Notes: generated by a model from the sequence alone, not told the origin. Positions 1 through 12,197 are shown, numbered from the stretch's first letter. The stretch: 64,000 nt of DNA from Heterohyrax brucei (GCA_028571685.1 CM053146.1:67799431-67863430); one strand, 5' to 3'. Numbers and translations are program-made.

Positions 1-175
1 TTGACTACTAATCAAAAACTTGGGGGTGTAAGTCCAGCCAGAGGCACCTTAGAAAAAAGTCCTCATGATCTGATTCTAGAAAGTTAGCCATTTAAAAGTC
101 TATGGGACATAGTTCTACTCTAACACAATGGGGTAATGTCAATTGGAGTTGACCAGAAGGCATTTGGATTTATCG
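1..175 (+). repeat. AfroSINE, 5'-truncated by window edge
   Basis: The recognisable part is the 3' half (ctatgggacatagttctac and the gttgaccagaaggcatttgg tail). The upstream stretch with cttagaaaaaagtcctcat and tctgattctagaaag matches the longer SINE variant seen intact at 13987, so this is that subtype. Confidence 0.6.
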
Positions 176-592
176 GACATAGACACATAAGCATATACAG
201 CCCTAGTATGAAGCTCAAATTGTTTGTCATCTATTTTTGTATTTTGCTTTCATCTGGATGGTAATAATAGGACTTATTTTATTGTATAAGGCTACCCTAT
301 CTGTCTAGATAGTTACAAAGAGGAATACTGTGGAATCCATGACAGTGGAATATTTATAGGCACTAAGATAATTAGCTATTTCTTGCATATAACTTTGGGT
401 TTCTGAGGAGAGACTGGTGAATTAGAATTGCCAATCTTTTGATCAGTAGATGAGTTCTTCATCATTGTATCACCAGAGTTACTTTCGACATTTAGCATAT
501 GTTTTTATAATTTTTGGAAAAATAAAAAACTTGTGGGGAGAAAAAAACACTGCTACACACGTATATATATCGACCTGATTATGATGTCATAA

Positions 593-752
593 GAAACCCA
601 GCTGGCATAGTGGTTAATAACTTTGCTGCTAACCAGAAGCTCGGCAGTTTGAACTCACCAGGCACTCTTTAAAAACTTTAAGGAGCTGTTCTATCTGTCC
701 TATAGGGTCAGAACTGACTGAACAGCAGTGAGTTTGGTTTTGATTTTTTGGA
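593..752 (+). repeat. AfroSINE (tRNA-derived SINE)
   Basis: Full-length family member. It has the tRNA-like head with an A-box region (ggcatagtggttaa) and B-box region (ggcagtttgaactcacc), then the body (gttctatctgtcctatagg) and a GGTTT-rich tail. SINEs of this type are restricted to Afrotheria as far as I know and are thought to be moved by RTE LINEs. The diverged body lacks the usual cgctatgagt stretch. Confidence 0.85.
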
Positions 753-760
753 AAATTCAG

Positions 761-1650
761 AATTTATGACAAGCTTTGGTCAAGTAAAGTTTCTTTAAAA
801 AAGGAAAGAGAATTCTTTCTCGCATCTTTCACTCTATTCCCCCACTTAAATGAACAATGTAAAGATATTATTTTGCTTTCAGAACATTATTCAAACTTAA
901 CCAGACCCAAGTTAAGTCAGAGCCAGGGATGCTGGAGTGTGGTTGATGATGTGTGGTTCAGGGGACTTATCACCTTTATGTATGTGTCTTCATTATCCAG
1001 GCTTTGAAGTCCTTTAGCCTACTCAGCAAAAACCTGGTTTACAAGAGAATGTCAGGATTTCTGAAATGACAGAAACTTTGAAACCTCCCAGTTTTAAAAA
1101 ATTTTTTTTTTAAAGAGCAATAGGAGGGATCTGCATCCTGAAGAGTAATGTTAGGATCTTTTTTTCTCTAGCCTTCAATTATGTATTTGAAAGAGGAACA
1201 AATCAACACTGTGTCTGTGTCTGTGGGATGTATTGCACCATGCTTTCCAAATGGATTGACTGTTCACACAAAAAAGGCATTATTCTAGGTGATAATATGA
1301 AAGAAATGATTTAAAACGCCACCTTGCAATTAAAATATTATCTTGCACTTGAATCAAGTTTTATGATTTCAGAAACATTTCTTCTGTGTAGTATCTTAGA
1401 ATGATATCTTCTGATAATCAAGTTATGTGAGGAATATAGAGGGGTGGTTATCCCCCATACTTCAAATGTGCAAGTTGAGACATTAAGGAATTGTGCTTGT
1501 GGAATAACTGAGACTCCAAACTTGGTTCAGAATTCTTTCAACTACTTTGATTTGTCAGAGTTGTCCATCACATTGGTTATCTAAACTTCAGTCCCATTTA
1601 GTGAGACACGAAATACTTCCCAGTCATTTTGTCCACTGGCGTTATAGATA
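761..1650. other. Intronic sequence, nothing recognised
   Basis: AT-rich single-copy-looking DNA. The short open frames here have no motif, splice context or family resemblance. Confidence 0.6.
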
Positions 1651-3648
1651 TGTTGTTGCTGTGTTAGGTGCCATAAAGTCAGTCTTGACTCACAGCGACC
1701 CTATGAACAACATAACCGAGCAATGCCCGGTCCGGTGCTACGCCCACAATCGTATGCTTAACCCCATTGTTGTAGCCACTGTGTCAATCCAGCTCATTGA
1801 GGGGCTTTCTCTTTTTTCCTGACCCTCTACTTCACAGAGCATAGTGTCCTTTTCCAGGGACTGATCCCTCCTGACAACATGTCCAAAGTATGTAAGACAC
1901 AGTCTCAGCATCCTTGCTTCCAAGGAGCATTCTGGTTGTACTTCTTCCAGAAAAGATCTGTTCTGTCAGCAGTCCATGGTATGTTCAATATTATTCTCCA
2001 GAACCCCAAGTCAAAGGTATCAATCTCTCTGTCTTTCTTATTCACTGTCCAGCTTTTGCATGCATATGCTGTGATTGAAAATACCATGGCTTGGGTCAGG
2101 CATACCTTTGTCTTCAAGGTGACATCTTTACTTTCCAACACTTCAAAGAGTTTTTTTTTTTTTTTTTGGTGGCAGATTTTCCCAGTGAAATGCTTCTTTT
2201 GATTTCTTCACTGCTGCTTCCATGATCACTGATTGTGGAACCAAGTAAAATGAAATCCTTGACAACCTCAATCCTTTCTGCACTTATGATGATGTTGCTT
2301 ACTGGTCCAGTTGTGAGGATTTTTGTTTTTTTGATTTTGAGATGTAACCTATTCTGAAGGCTGTGGTTTTTGATCTTCATCAGTAACTGTTTCAAATCTT
2401 CTTCACTTACAGCTAGGAATGTTGTGTCATCTGCATAATACAGGTTTTTAATAAGCCTATCTCCAATCCTGATGCCTCATTCTTCTTCATACAGTTCAGT
2501 TTCTCAAACTGTCTGCTCAGCATACAGATTGAAAAGGTGTGGTGAAAGAATACAATCCAGATGCACACCTTTCCTGACTTTAAACCATGAGGCATCCCTT
2601 TGTTCTGTTGGCAGGATTGCTTCGTGATCCATGAACAGATTCCTCATGATCACAATGAAGTGTTCTGGAATTCCCATTATACACAATGTTATCCATAATT
2701 TTTTATTATCTACACAGTCAAATGCTTTTGAATAGTCAATGAAATACAGGCAAATATCTTTCAGGTATGTATCTACACAGTCAAATGCGTTTGAACAGCC
2801 AATGAAATCCCTGCCTCCATGTCATCTTCTGAATCCGAATTGAATTCCTGGCAGTTCTCTGTCCACATACTGTTGCAGTTGCTTTTGAATGATCTTGAGA
2901 AAAATTTTGCTTGCACATGATATCAGCGATGTTGTTAATTTCTGCATTCAGTTGGATCACCTTTCTTTGGAATGGGCACAAATATGAGTCTCTTCCAGTC
3001 AGTTGGTCAGGTAGCTATCCTCCAAATTTCTTGGCAAAGATGGGAAAATACTTTTGGCACTGTATCCATTTGTTGAAACCCCTCAAGAGATACTCCACCT
3101 GTTCCTGGAGTCTTGTTTTTCTCCACTGCCTTCAGTACACATTTGACTTCTGTCAACACGACTGATTCCTGATCACATGCTACCTCTTCAGGTGGCTGAA
3201 CATGGGCCATTTTTTTTCTGGTATAATGATTCTGTGTACTTCCCTCTTCTTTTGATGCTCCCAGAGTTGTATGATATTTTCTATGTAGAATCCTTCACTA
3301 TTGCAACTTTAGGCTTGAATTTTTTCTTCAGTGCTTTCAGCTTGAGAAATGCAGAATGTATTCTTCTCTTGTGGTTTTCCATCTCCGGCTCTTTGTATAT
3401 GTCATTATAACACTTGATGTTCTTCAGCCACCCTTTGAAATTGTCTGTTTAGTTCTTTTACTTCATCAATTTTTCCTTTTGCTTTAGCTACTTGAGCTTA
3501 ACAGCAAGTTTCAGAGTCTCTTCTGACAACAAATCTGGTCTTTTCTTTCTTTCCTATCTTTTTAATGACCCTTAGCTTTTTTCCTGGGTGATGTTTGATG
3601 GCATTCTACAACTGGTGGTGTCTTTGGTCATTAGTTATAAAGATACGT
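1651..3648 (-). mobile_element. RTE/BovB-type LINE, 5'-truncated, decayed
   Basis: The 3' terminus is at the low-coordinate end (gttaggtgccataaagtcag, the complement of the RTE tail GACTC..GGCACCTAAC). In the minus sense, broken frames give reverse-transcriptase pieces: GIPEHFIVIMRNLFMDHEA, WFKVRKGVHLDCILSPHLFN (fingers/palm region), LHLKIKKTKILTTGPVSN and DFILLGSTISDHGSSSEEIK (thumb region), then the C-terminal FSITAYACKSWTVNKKDREI. Frameshifts and stops make it inactive. The endonuclease region is missing because the copy ends near 3648. A second copy at 45058-49205 aligns along the whole length. Confidence 0.9.
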
Positions 3649-3649
3649 T

Positions 3650-4060
3650 ATAAGGGATATAAATTTAGCATACATGTCCTTTTTACTTTTTTTTTTTTAC
3701 AGTTAGGGTATTTTTTCCTCAGAAATTTTAAGGTTTGACAGCAATGCAATTGTTTCTAGAGAAAATGATTACTATATCAGAAATTATCCAGTGTTTTACA
3801 AAATAGCAGAACTTTTCAAAGTAGTAGTCTTTTTCCTCTACCTAGCAGATTCTCTTTCAATAGGCTGTCTGAACTGTTATTTAGCACTTTGAATGTCCCA
3901 GATACTGTTGTATAGCATCTATTTATGCCAATCGCACTTATTGCTGGAATTGAATAATTCAATCATATATTAAGTAAAGCCAAATAATGAAATTTTGTGT
4001 GAAGAATCAGTAATTTTTTTGTTTCCCTTACAAAAATAAGGAAAAAATCCTTTGGAAAAT
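3650..4060. other. Intronic sequence, nothing recognised
   Basis: AT-rich sequence between the RTE copy and the old L1. It may be the earliest part of that L1 but shows no diagnostic motif. Confidence 0.4.
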
Positions 4061-4804
4061 CTTAGTGAAGGTGAATCATTTAAAAGAGAGGCAACCACAA
4101 ATTGCTGCTGAATTCAGTGTGAGCCCCAAAATGTTTTAAAAGTAGAGATTTTATAACCTTTGCACTCTGATTATAATACAGAAAAAGAAAAACATGAGCA
4201 CAAAATCAGAAGTACTTGTAAATGAAAAGCCACACTTTTTGGTAGCTTTTAGATCAAAGAAGAAGCAATTTATGGAGCAATGAAGAATACTTCATATCCA
4301 AACTGAAGGAATTATAGTAAAAACCTGTTTTCAAAGGAAAATGCATAGTTTTAAAGCCTTAGATACTAAAGAATCAGACAATAGAAGACTTGAGTACATT
4401 AAGAGAACAGTCTAAAAAAAAATCAAAAAGTGGAACTCAATGAAGGCAAGTGCTGACAATAAAAATCACAGTAACAAGAAAAAGTAAATCCAAAGAGAGT
4501 TCCTTAAAAAAATAATCCAATAAAGTTTACAAATTTTTCAAAGATCTGCTTACAGAAAGAAGAGCTAGAAAGCCAAGTTATACAAGTTTAGTAATGAGAA
4601 AAGAGATGTATCTGTGACAGAGAAAAGATTAAAGGATTTATAAGAGAATCTTACGTGCAATGCTACAACTTTGAAAGCTTAGATCAATGGGTTAATTTTT
4701 GATAAAATAAAAATTGCTAATGTTGACCAAAGAAGAAATAGAATAAAATAATTACCATAATAAAAGTGAAAGTGTGATTAAAGACCTACTATTAAAATCA
4801 CCAG

Positions 4805-4953
4805 AAGCCCTGGTAGTGCACTGAAGTGCTATGGCTGCTAAAAAGTCAGCAGTTGAAATCCATCAGGTGCTCCGTGGAAACCCTATGGGGTAGTTCTACT
4901 CTGTTCCATGCGGTCAATATCGGTTAGAATGGACTAGACAACAGTGGATACTG
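4805..4953 (+). repeat. AfroSINE with perfect target-site duplication
   Basis: Head agccctggtagtgcactgaa and body ggggtagttctactctg are clear. The direct repeat AAATCACCAG flanks it at 4795-4804 and 4954-4963, and the old L1 reads through when the SINE is removed. Confidence 0.9.
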
Positions 4954-5049
4954 AAATCACCAGGATCAGATGGTTTTACACCTGATTTCTGCTATTTAAA
5001 GAGTATACAACCGTAGACAAATATAAAGTGAATGCAAAAATTCTAGGTA

Positions 5050-5248
5050 AGTTTTTGCTGTTATTGTTGTGTGCTGTTGAGTGAATTCAGTTCATACAAG
5101 ACACAGTAGAACTGCCCCCATGGGGTTCTATGTAATCTTTATAGGGTCAGGTTATCAGATTTTTTTCTCTGATGAGTGCCTGGTGGGTTAGAACTGCTGA
5201 TCTTTTGGTTAACAGTGGAAATCTTAACCAGTGCATCACCGGGGCTCC
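5050..5248 (-). repeat. AfroSINE, long variant
   Basis: Antisense copy with the middle insert seen in some members (gtaatctttatagggtcagg). The head complement aaccagtgcatcaccggggc is at the high-coordinate end. Flanked by TTCTAGGTA at 5041-5049 and 5249-5257, a candidate target duplication. Confidence 0.85.
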
Positions 5249-5630
5249 TTCTAGGTAGTTTACTACTTGCTAAAAATGACGTACATTGAAAACAAAATAA
5301 ATCTATGATCAGGTAGGTTTTATCTCAGGAATTCACTATTTTCTGAAATATTAATCATAATGATCAAACCATTTTCATTAAAATCAATCATTATTCACAC
5401 TTATTTTGGAGATTGTAGTGAATTAAAAAAATATACTTGGAAAAGAAAAAGCAAGAGAATGAATGACCTCATTTTGCTTTTGATATGAATGTATGCCTAG
5501 GATTTCCCATACGGAAATCTCTTAAAAGCAAATCCACTAAACAAAAAATTCTATCAGAGCATGACAAATTGTTGTGATTGGATGCAGATGAAATAACACG
5601 ATTTTACTTTATGTCACTTACCTGTACTCA

Positions 5631-5782
5631 AAACGAAACCCGTTGCTGTTGAATCAATTCTGACTGATGGTGACCCAAGGCCAGACTAGAACTGTCCTGT
5701 AGTTTCTAAGAAGTGGCTGGTAGATACAAACTGCTCACCTTTTGGTTAGCAGTGAGGTCTTAACCACTGTATCGCCAGGACA
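5631..5782 (-). repeat. AfroSINE
   Basis: Antisense copy running from cccgttgctgttgaatcaat through to the head complement taaccactgtatcgccagga. It is more diverged in the body than its neighbour at 5803. Confidence 0.85.
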
Positions 5783-5802
5783 CTGATCAATTATCTGCAA
5801 AT

Positions 5803-5938
5803 CCAAACCAAACCCACTGCTGTCGAGTGTGACAAAGTCAAACTGTGCCACAGAGTTTCCAAGGAGCACTTGGTAGATTTGAACTGACAACTTTTCAGTT
5901 AACAGCTGTAGCACTTAACCACTGCACCAACAGTTTCC
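5803..5938 (-). repeat. AfroSINE
   Basis: Antisense copy beginning aaacccactgctgtcgagtg and ending taaccactgcaccaacagtt. A short deletion removes the usual ctataggacagagtag part of the body. Confidence 0.85.
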
Positions 5939-6177
5939 CTACTTATCTATTTAACAAAGATGAGAATTTTTAAAAAGCTATAAAATCTTATTTCTTATTG
6001 AATAGAATGTTACTCTCTAGGACTTAAAATTAGTGGTTTATAATCTTTCCAAGGAGGAATCTCCATGCTTTGCTTATGCTCATGATTACCTATATTCTTT
6101 AAATTATTAGGTAATCTTCATATAGGATATGATTGTTTACTCTTGTGAATCTGATTTGATCATCTGATCTTTTGGTT

Positions 6178-6191
6178 AAAAAAGTTCAACA
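6178..6191 (+). repeat. Left target-site duplication of the inverted L1
   Basis: AAAAAAGTTCAACA preceded by TT, matching the TT|AAAA cleavage preference of the L1 endonuclease. It is repeated with one mismatch at 8652-8665. Confidence 0.7.
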
Positions 6192-7195
6192 TGGTTTCTT
6201 GCAGTAAGGCCTTGTAGTTCTGCCTGTATAGGTATCTTATTCCTCTAGTTAGACTTACTCCCAGATATTTTATCTTCTTGGGGGCTATAGTATATGTACT
6301 GATCTGCCGATCTCTTTTTTGATGAATCTTTGTTAGTATAGAGGAATCCTACTGATTTACTTATGTTTATCTTGTATCCCGACACTTTGCTGAACTCTTC
6401 TATTAATTCCAGTAGTTTACTTATGGATTCCTTAGGATACTCTATATACACAATCATATCATCTGCAAACAGGGAGATTTTTACTTCTTCAGTGCCAGTA
6501 TGGATGTCCTTTATTTCTTTGTCTTCTCTAATTGCTCTGGCCAGAACTTCTAGTACAATGTTGAATAGAAGTGGTGAGAGTGAGCATCCTTGTCTAGCTC
6601 CCATTCTCAGAGGAAATTCTTTGTCTCTCACCATTCAGGCTGACAAAGGCAGTTGCCTCTGCATATGTGCCACTAATTGCATTGAGGAATTTCCACTCTA
6701 TTCCTACTTTTCTGTGAGTTTTTAGCATGAATGGGTGTTGGACTTTGTCAAATGCCTTTTCTGCATCAATTGACAAAATCAGATGATTCTTATCTTTTGT
6801 GCTATTTAAGTGGCTGTTCACATTAGCCACTTTTTTTCTGATGTTGAATCAGCCTTGTATCCCTGGAATGAAACCAACTTGATCATGATGAATTATTTTT
6901 GTGATATGTTGTTGAATTCTATAGGTTAGGATTTTGTTGAGACTTTTGCCTCTAAGTTCATGAGTGATATTTGTCTGTTATTTTTGTTTTTAGTGGGTTC
7001 TTTCTCTGGCTTTGGTATCAGGGTTATGCTGGCTTCATGGGATGAATTTGGGAGTATCCCACCTCTTTCTGTGGTATAAAATAGCCTCAACAGTATCAGA
7101 GTTAACTCTTCTCTAAAAGTTGGTAGAATTCTCTGGTAAAGTCATCTGGGCCAGGACTTCTTTTCATGGGAGAAACCTTCCCTGCTCATGGTTAG
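6192..7195 (-). mobile_element. L1 ORF2 fragment, inverted 5' part of a twin-primed insertion
   Basis: Minus-sense translation gives L1 reverse transcriptase: [19 protein letters not shown], then [20 protein letters not shown], then [20 protein letters not shown] (FADD catalytic motif) and [20 protein letters not shown], down to the [19 protein letters not shown] region at the low end. A stop/frameshift near 6630 splits the frame. The segment joins the plus-strand part of the same element at about 7195. Confidence 0.9.
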
Positions 7196-8651
7196 GAAGA
7201 CTTAACATTGTTTATTCCACCTAAAGTGATTTACTTATAGAATGCAATTGCAGTATGAATTCCAGTGTCATTTTTTTAATGAGATGGAGAAACATATTAC
7301 CAGCTTTGTTTGGGAAGGAAAGAAACCCCAGCTTAGTAAAGCACTACTGATCTTAGAATCTATTACAGAGCCACAATAGTAAAAATAGCCTGGTACTGGT
7401 ACAGAAAGAGACATATAGACCAATGGAACAGTGATGAGACCCCAGAGAAGCCACCATCATCCTATGAACACTGGATATTTGACAAAGACCCTAAGATTGT
7501 AAACTGGGGTAAAAAGAGTCTGTTTAACAAATGGCGTTGGCAAAATTGGATAGCCATTTGCAAAAAACTGAAACAAGACCTATATCTCACACCTTACACA
7601 AAAACTAACTCTAAATGTATCAAAAACCTGAACATCAAACCTAAAACAATAAAAATCATGCAAGAAAAAATAGGTTTAATGATGTATACTCTAGTACACA
7701 GCTTAGACGGACTTCAAAATCTAACAATCAAAGCACGATTAACAGAAGAGAAAGTAGATAAATGGGAACTACTAAGAATCAAACACTTTTGCTCATCCAA
7801 AGATGTTATCAAAAGAGTTAGAAGAACACCTACAGAATGGGAAAAAATATTTGGCAACTACATGTCACACAAGCATCTGATCTCCATAACCTACAAGGTA
7901 CTGAAAAATTCCACCAAGAAAAAAGTAAATAACTCAACTAAGTGATGGGCAAAGGTGACGGGCAGACACTTCACTAGAGAGGACATCCAGGCAGCCAAAG
8001 ACAATGAAAAAATGCTCACACTTATTAGCTATTAAAGAAATCCAAATCAAAGCTACAGTGATATATCATCTCACCCTAACAAGGTTGGCTATGATCCAAA
8101 AAACACAAAACAACAAATGCTGGAGAAGCTGTGGAGAGATTAGAACTCTCTTACACTCTTGGTAGGTTTGCAGAAAGCTGGAAATAGAAATGCTATTTGA
8201 TCCAGTAATCCCACTGCCTGGAATTTAGCTTTCAGAAACAAAGGCTGTCGCATAAACAGACACATGCACACAAATGTTTATCGCAGCACAGTCAACAATA
8301 GCTAAAAGATGAAATCAACACAGATGCCCATCAACAGATGAATGGACAAACAAACCACGGTACATATACTCAATGGGACACTATGCTGTGAAAAAAAACA
8401 ATGTAGATTTTAGAAAATATCCATAATATGGTTTCAATTGGAAGATACTATGCTGAGTGAAATAAGTTAGTGTGAAAAGGACAAATACTGTATGAGACCC
8501 CTATTATAAGGACTTATAAATAGAATTATCTACAGAAAAAAATAACTTTGATGGCTACAAGGGTGGGGGAATGAGTGTTTACCATAGACAAGATAGATGA
8601 TAGATGTCAGAAATTTTACTCATTTATTGTAGTAAATAAATAATTTTTTTA
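7196..8651 (+). mobile_element. L1 ORF2 C-terminus and 3' end, sense part of the same insertion
   Basis: Begins at the L1 SWLGR/NIV motif region, immediately downstream in L1 coordinates of where the inverted piece stops. It continues through MQEKIGLMMYTLVHSLDG, VDKWELLRIKHFCSSKDVIK and PTEWEKIFGNYMSHKHLIS to a short 3' tail with AATAAATAA before the duplication at 8652. Several frameshifts and stops make it inactive. Confidence 0.9.
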
Positions 8652-8665
8652 AAAAAAGTACAACA
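8652..8665 (+). repeat. Right target-site duplication of the inverted L1
   Basis: AAAAAAGTACAACA, 13 of 14 bases identical to 6178-6191. Confidence 0.7.
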
Positions 8666-8841
8666 AAGTTTTTTTTTATTCTTTGTAATTTAATAAAAAC
8701 TATCCTGGCCAGGAAAAATAAGAAAAAAATTGGCAATCTATCTTATCAGATATTAAGGTATAATAGAAATATACCTTAAATATAATAGAAAGCCACAAAT
8801 AAACACTACAGTATTGCTATAAAAACAAAGAAACAAAACTC

Positions 8842-8980
8842 AAACCACCAAGTCTATTCTGACTCACAGTGACACTATGTGACAGAGAAGAATTGCCCCA
8901 CAGAGCGTCCAAGGAGCCCCTGGTGAATTTGAACTGCTGGCTTTTTGTTTAGCAGCTACAGCACTTAACCATCATGGAAG
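8842..8980 (-). repeat. AfroSINE
   Basis: Antisense copy from ccaccaagtctattctgact to cagcacttaaccatcatgg. The head end is slightly truncated. Confidence 0.85.
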
Positions 8981-9003
8981 CAGGATTTCGATTACATTGC
9001 TGT

Positions 9004-9112
9004 GTTGTTGTTGTCATTAGGTACCATCGAGTTGGTTCCAACTCATAGGCATCCTATGCGCAACAGAAGAAAACATGGCCCGTCTTGTGCCATATCCACA
9101 GTTGTTGCTATA
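9004..9112 (-). mobile_element. RTE LINE 3'-end fragment
   Basis: Starts with the RTE terminal motif in antisense (gttgttgttgtcattaggta, then ccatcgagttggttccaact), followed by about 70 bp of RTE 3' sequence. It is strongly 5'-truncated. Confidence 0.75.
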
Positions 9113-9782
9113 AACAAGGGCAGCCGATTTGAGAATCTAGATATGTATCTAAGTTATAAAAGTTGCAAGTGCTATTTCAATTCAGTAGAAAAGGAATGAA
9201 CTTAGTTAATAAATTCTACTAGAATCACCTTTGACTTGTCTGAAAATCACTTACAAAGCTACATTTCAAACAGATTATGGATATTTTTTTTTCTAATCAT
9301 GTAACAATTTATACAAAACTTTAAGAGACTACTTTTATAATGCACAAGTTAGATAGGAGATTTTTAAAACAGGATAGAACACTTGAACTACATAAGAAAA
9401 TTTGGCCAAACATACTGCAGTAAAAATAAAAACAAAACCAACAACATTTTGTATCTAAAAGATACCTTAAATTAAACAAAAACAAACAAAAAAAGACAGG
9501 GAAAAAGTTGCAATATAGATGAGAGGTAAAGCATTGATAGTTAATTACAAATAGTTTTTACAAAATAATTAGAAAAAGATAGCTCAAAATATGCCAAAAC
9601 ACAATAAATAGACTATTTATAGACAAAAAATCAGACTGAACTACCAGTACTGTTTCCATAGATGTATGTATTTACCTATGTAAAGTTATGTATTTATGTA
9701 TACCAGTGAAAGGATGCTCAGCCTCATACATCCATTAGCCTGGAAAAATTGAAAAGACCCATTAGACCTACAGCTGGTAAAA

Positions 9783-9826
9783 TTTGTTACTTGTTGTCAA
9801 ATTGATTCTGACTCATGGTGACCCTA
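9783..9826 (-). repeat. Very short AfroSINE/RTE 3'-end fragment
   Basis: Only the terminal tgattctgactcatggtgac block is present. It lies inside the old L1. Confidence 0.55.
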
Positions 9827-10440
9827 AACGGTAAGGGGGAGGGAAGATACCAATATGGTTGGTATAAACATAAATTGTTAGAACATTTTTGAAATGCATT
9901 AATAGGTAATAAATTAAAAATACATCATCTTTAACTCTGTAATCTCTTCCCTGGGAATCTACCCATAAAAATAAAAGTATCAGTAAGGGAAATGTATGTA
10001 AGGAATTTTATTGAAGCATTGTTTGCAGTGCTATGAATTAGAAGGAAAAAGAATGTCATAAATGACAGAATAATTTTTCACTACATGTAATATACAAGTT
10101 ATATACTATTGTTTCAGATATTTTATAATTTTAGTCTATAAAAGACTACTGTAGAATGTTATGTGCTCTAAAAAGTATGAGTCAGACTGTATGAGCTGTG
10201 AGATACTTCTAAAAGACACAGAGAAGCATCAACTGTATATAATTTAATATTATTTTTATAAATGAAATAATACACTTATTTAGGTGTACATGTGTATGTT
10301 TGTGTGTGTTTATATCAGCATAGAGAAAAATGTGCAAGATTATACACATGAGTAGAGGAGAGTGTGGTAAAGTGCTGTGTCCTTAAGAAGAATAGGAATG
10401 GAGAAGCAACTTAAAATGTAACAATAATTTTTAAAAGTTT

Positions 10441-11568
10441 TCACTAGAAGGTCTTTCTCATAAAAACAGCATATATATTATGATTTTATTGATGTAAAAT
10501 CTATGTGGATGTATGTGTATATATGGCACGTGTATCACCAGAGAAGGTGGTCCCCAATTTGAAAAGATTCTCATCAGGCTATGGTAAGTCTGTGAAGCCC
10601 AGTTAAGAAAATACTGCTTGGGTGTTATTTCTGGATGGAAGGACCTAAGATACCTATTAAAAGTTTTACATAAAATGTTTGATTTTTTAATAATCACATA
10701 TAATATTTAAAATTAGAAAGTGAAGCTGTTTTCATTGTGAAAAAATCTTGAATTACGAAGAGGACAACAGTATGATGGCAAGATAAATTTTAACAGTAAA
10801 GATAATTGATTTGTAAGCATCTTCAGGGTAACTCTCCACTAGAAATTCTAGAAGATAAACATTGGGTATGGTTAAATGATCTTATATTAAATTAGGTCTG
10901 AATTACTCCTCTGCTTATGCCACTCCTGTGAATGAAACATAAAGCAGAATTCTAACCAATACTCAGTGAATAGCTTCATCAAAATATCATTAAGAATTGT
11001 AAATTTATTTTTTTTGAAAGTTAGATTCCTTAATGTTCTTTTAACTTTGCTTTACTGATTGAGTTGATCTTTTCTTTCTCTGTAGCTTCAAGAATTGCCA
11101 GTGATGATGTATCAAAGGCATAATCTCCTAGAAAAAAAATCTCATGGGAAAAAAAAAATTTCTATGAACATTTATGGATCCCAAAGCCACATGCTAAGAT
11201 AATATATTGATATAAAGCCTACTTTACACTATTCTTTTAGAATGATAGTATATAAAATCTATTTAACTATAGTCATTTTCTCAGCAGGTGCAAAAGAATG
11301 CTTCCTTTGTTTTTCTTTGCTTGATCCTGACCATTAACCACACATCTACCCTATGCCTTTACTTCAAGAGTGTCTCCATCTATGGTTATTTAACTCCAGA
11401 CCAAACCATGTGCTTTTATTTCTGTTTTTACCAGTCCTGTCTGTAAAGTTTCGCATTACTTAGCAGCTGTCCTGACATTACACTTCCTTCTATTCTTTAG
11501 CTATTCAGTCAAGGTTCGCCTGCCCTTCCTGCTTTACACCACGACTAATTAGCCTAACCTTCTCAGAA
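10441..11568. other. Intronic sequence, nothing recognised
   Basis: AT-rich DNA without a recognisable repeat or exon signal. Confidence 0.5.
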
Positions 11569-11683
11569 ATACCACGGAGAACAGTAAACACCATCTTGAA
11601 CTCCCTGGCCTGGATCAATGTCAAGCTTAAGACAGGCTTTGGAGATTTTCACGTCACAACCGTACTTGCTCCGTGAAAAATTA
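11569..11683 (+). repeat. Unidentified repeat, copy 1 of an inverted pair
   Basis: Its reverse complement recurs at 13318-13430 with about 80% identity over roughly 108 ungapped positions by hand alignment. The best-conserved core is ggcctggatcaatgtcaagc. It has no shared open frame and I do not recognise the family. Confidence 0.75.
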
Positions 11684-12034
11684 AAGTGCTTTGACTTCGC
11701 TTGTGGTGTCACCTGCTATTAAATGCTTTAGAATGTTTTTTTAGGTAAAGCAGATAAGTTTAGAGAATATATCTGGCAGGACAGTTGTACACTGGACTAA
11801 AGTCCCTATCTTGGGACATACTGCAAATCCCTGTTCTCTTAGGATCCACAGTCTTTGTGATTCACAGTACAGAACTAGGTGATGTGTACAAAGGGACCTC
11901 TGGAATTCACATAAAATAATGATACTGGTATAGAATGTTTACTTGTCTTCTTGCAAGGGTAGGTAGTGCTGACCATAGACATATTTTGGCTCTTTGTGTG
12001 TTGTAAAGCATACTGATCTAAGATTACTGTTACC

Positions 12035-12195
12035 AAAATCAAACCTGCTGCCGTTGAGTTGATTCTGGTTCATAGTGACCCTATAGGACAGAGTAGAACT
12101 GCTCCATAGAGTTTTCAAGGAGTGCTTGGCAGATCTGAACTGCTGATCTCTTGGTGAACAGACATAGGACTTAACCACTACGCCACCAGGGTTTC
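12035..12195 (-). repeat. AfroSINE
   Basis: Well-preserved antisense copy: ctgctgccgttgagttgatt, then agtgaccctataggacagag, then taaccactacgccaccaggg. Confidence 0.9.
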
Positions 12196-12197
12196 CA

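Larger units (their letters stand above)
4060..10440 (+). mobile_element. Old L1 (L1M-like) ORF2 to 3' UTR, split by later insertions
   Basis: Heavily mutated plus-strand L1. ORF2-like stretches include aaatcaccaggatcagatgg (the L1 'SPGSDGF' region), gatcaggtaggttttatctc, cttatcagatattaagg and the downstream agtgaaaggatgctcagcc. From about 9950 the sequence resembles an L1M 3' UTR (ctctgtaatctcttccctgg, gtttgcagtgctatgaatta). Its parts are separated by SINEs (4805, 5050, 5631, 5803, 8842, 9783), a younger L1 (6192-8651) and an RTE fragment (9004). No frame is intact. The left boundary is uncertain. Confidence 0.6.

Noticed and set aside
593-752. tRNA gene suggested by A-box and B-box motifs
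   Set aside because: The tRNA-like part is the head of a SINE repeated more than 30 times in the window; no cloverleaf with a proper anticodon arm was found.
1547-1822. 91-codon plus-strand open frame
   Set aside because: It runs across the antisense 3' end of an RTE LINE and has no motif.
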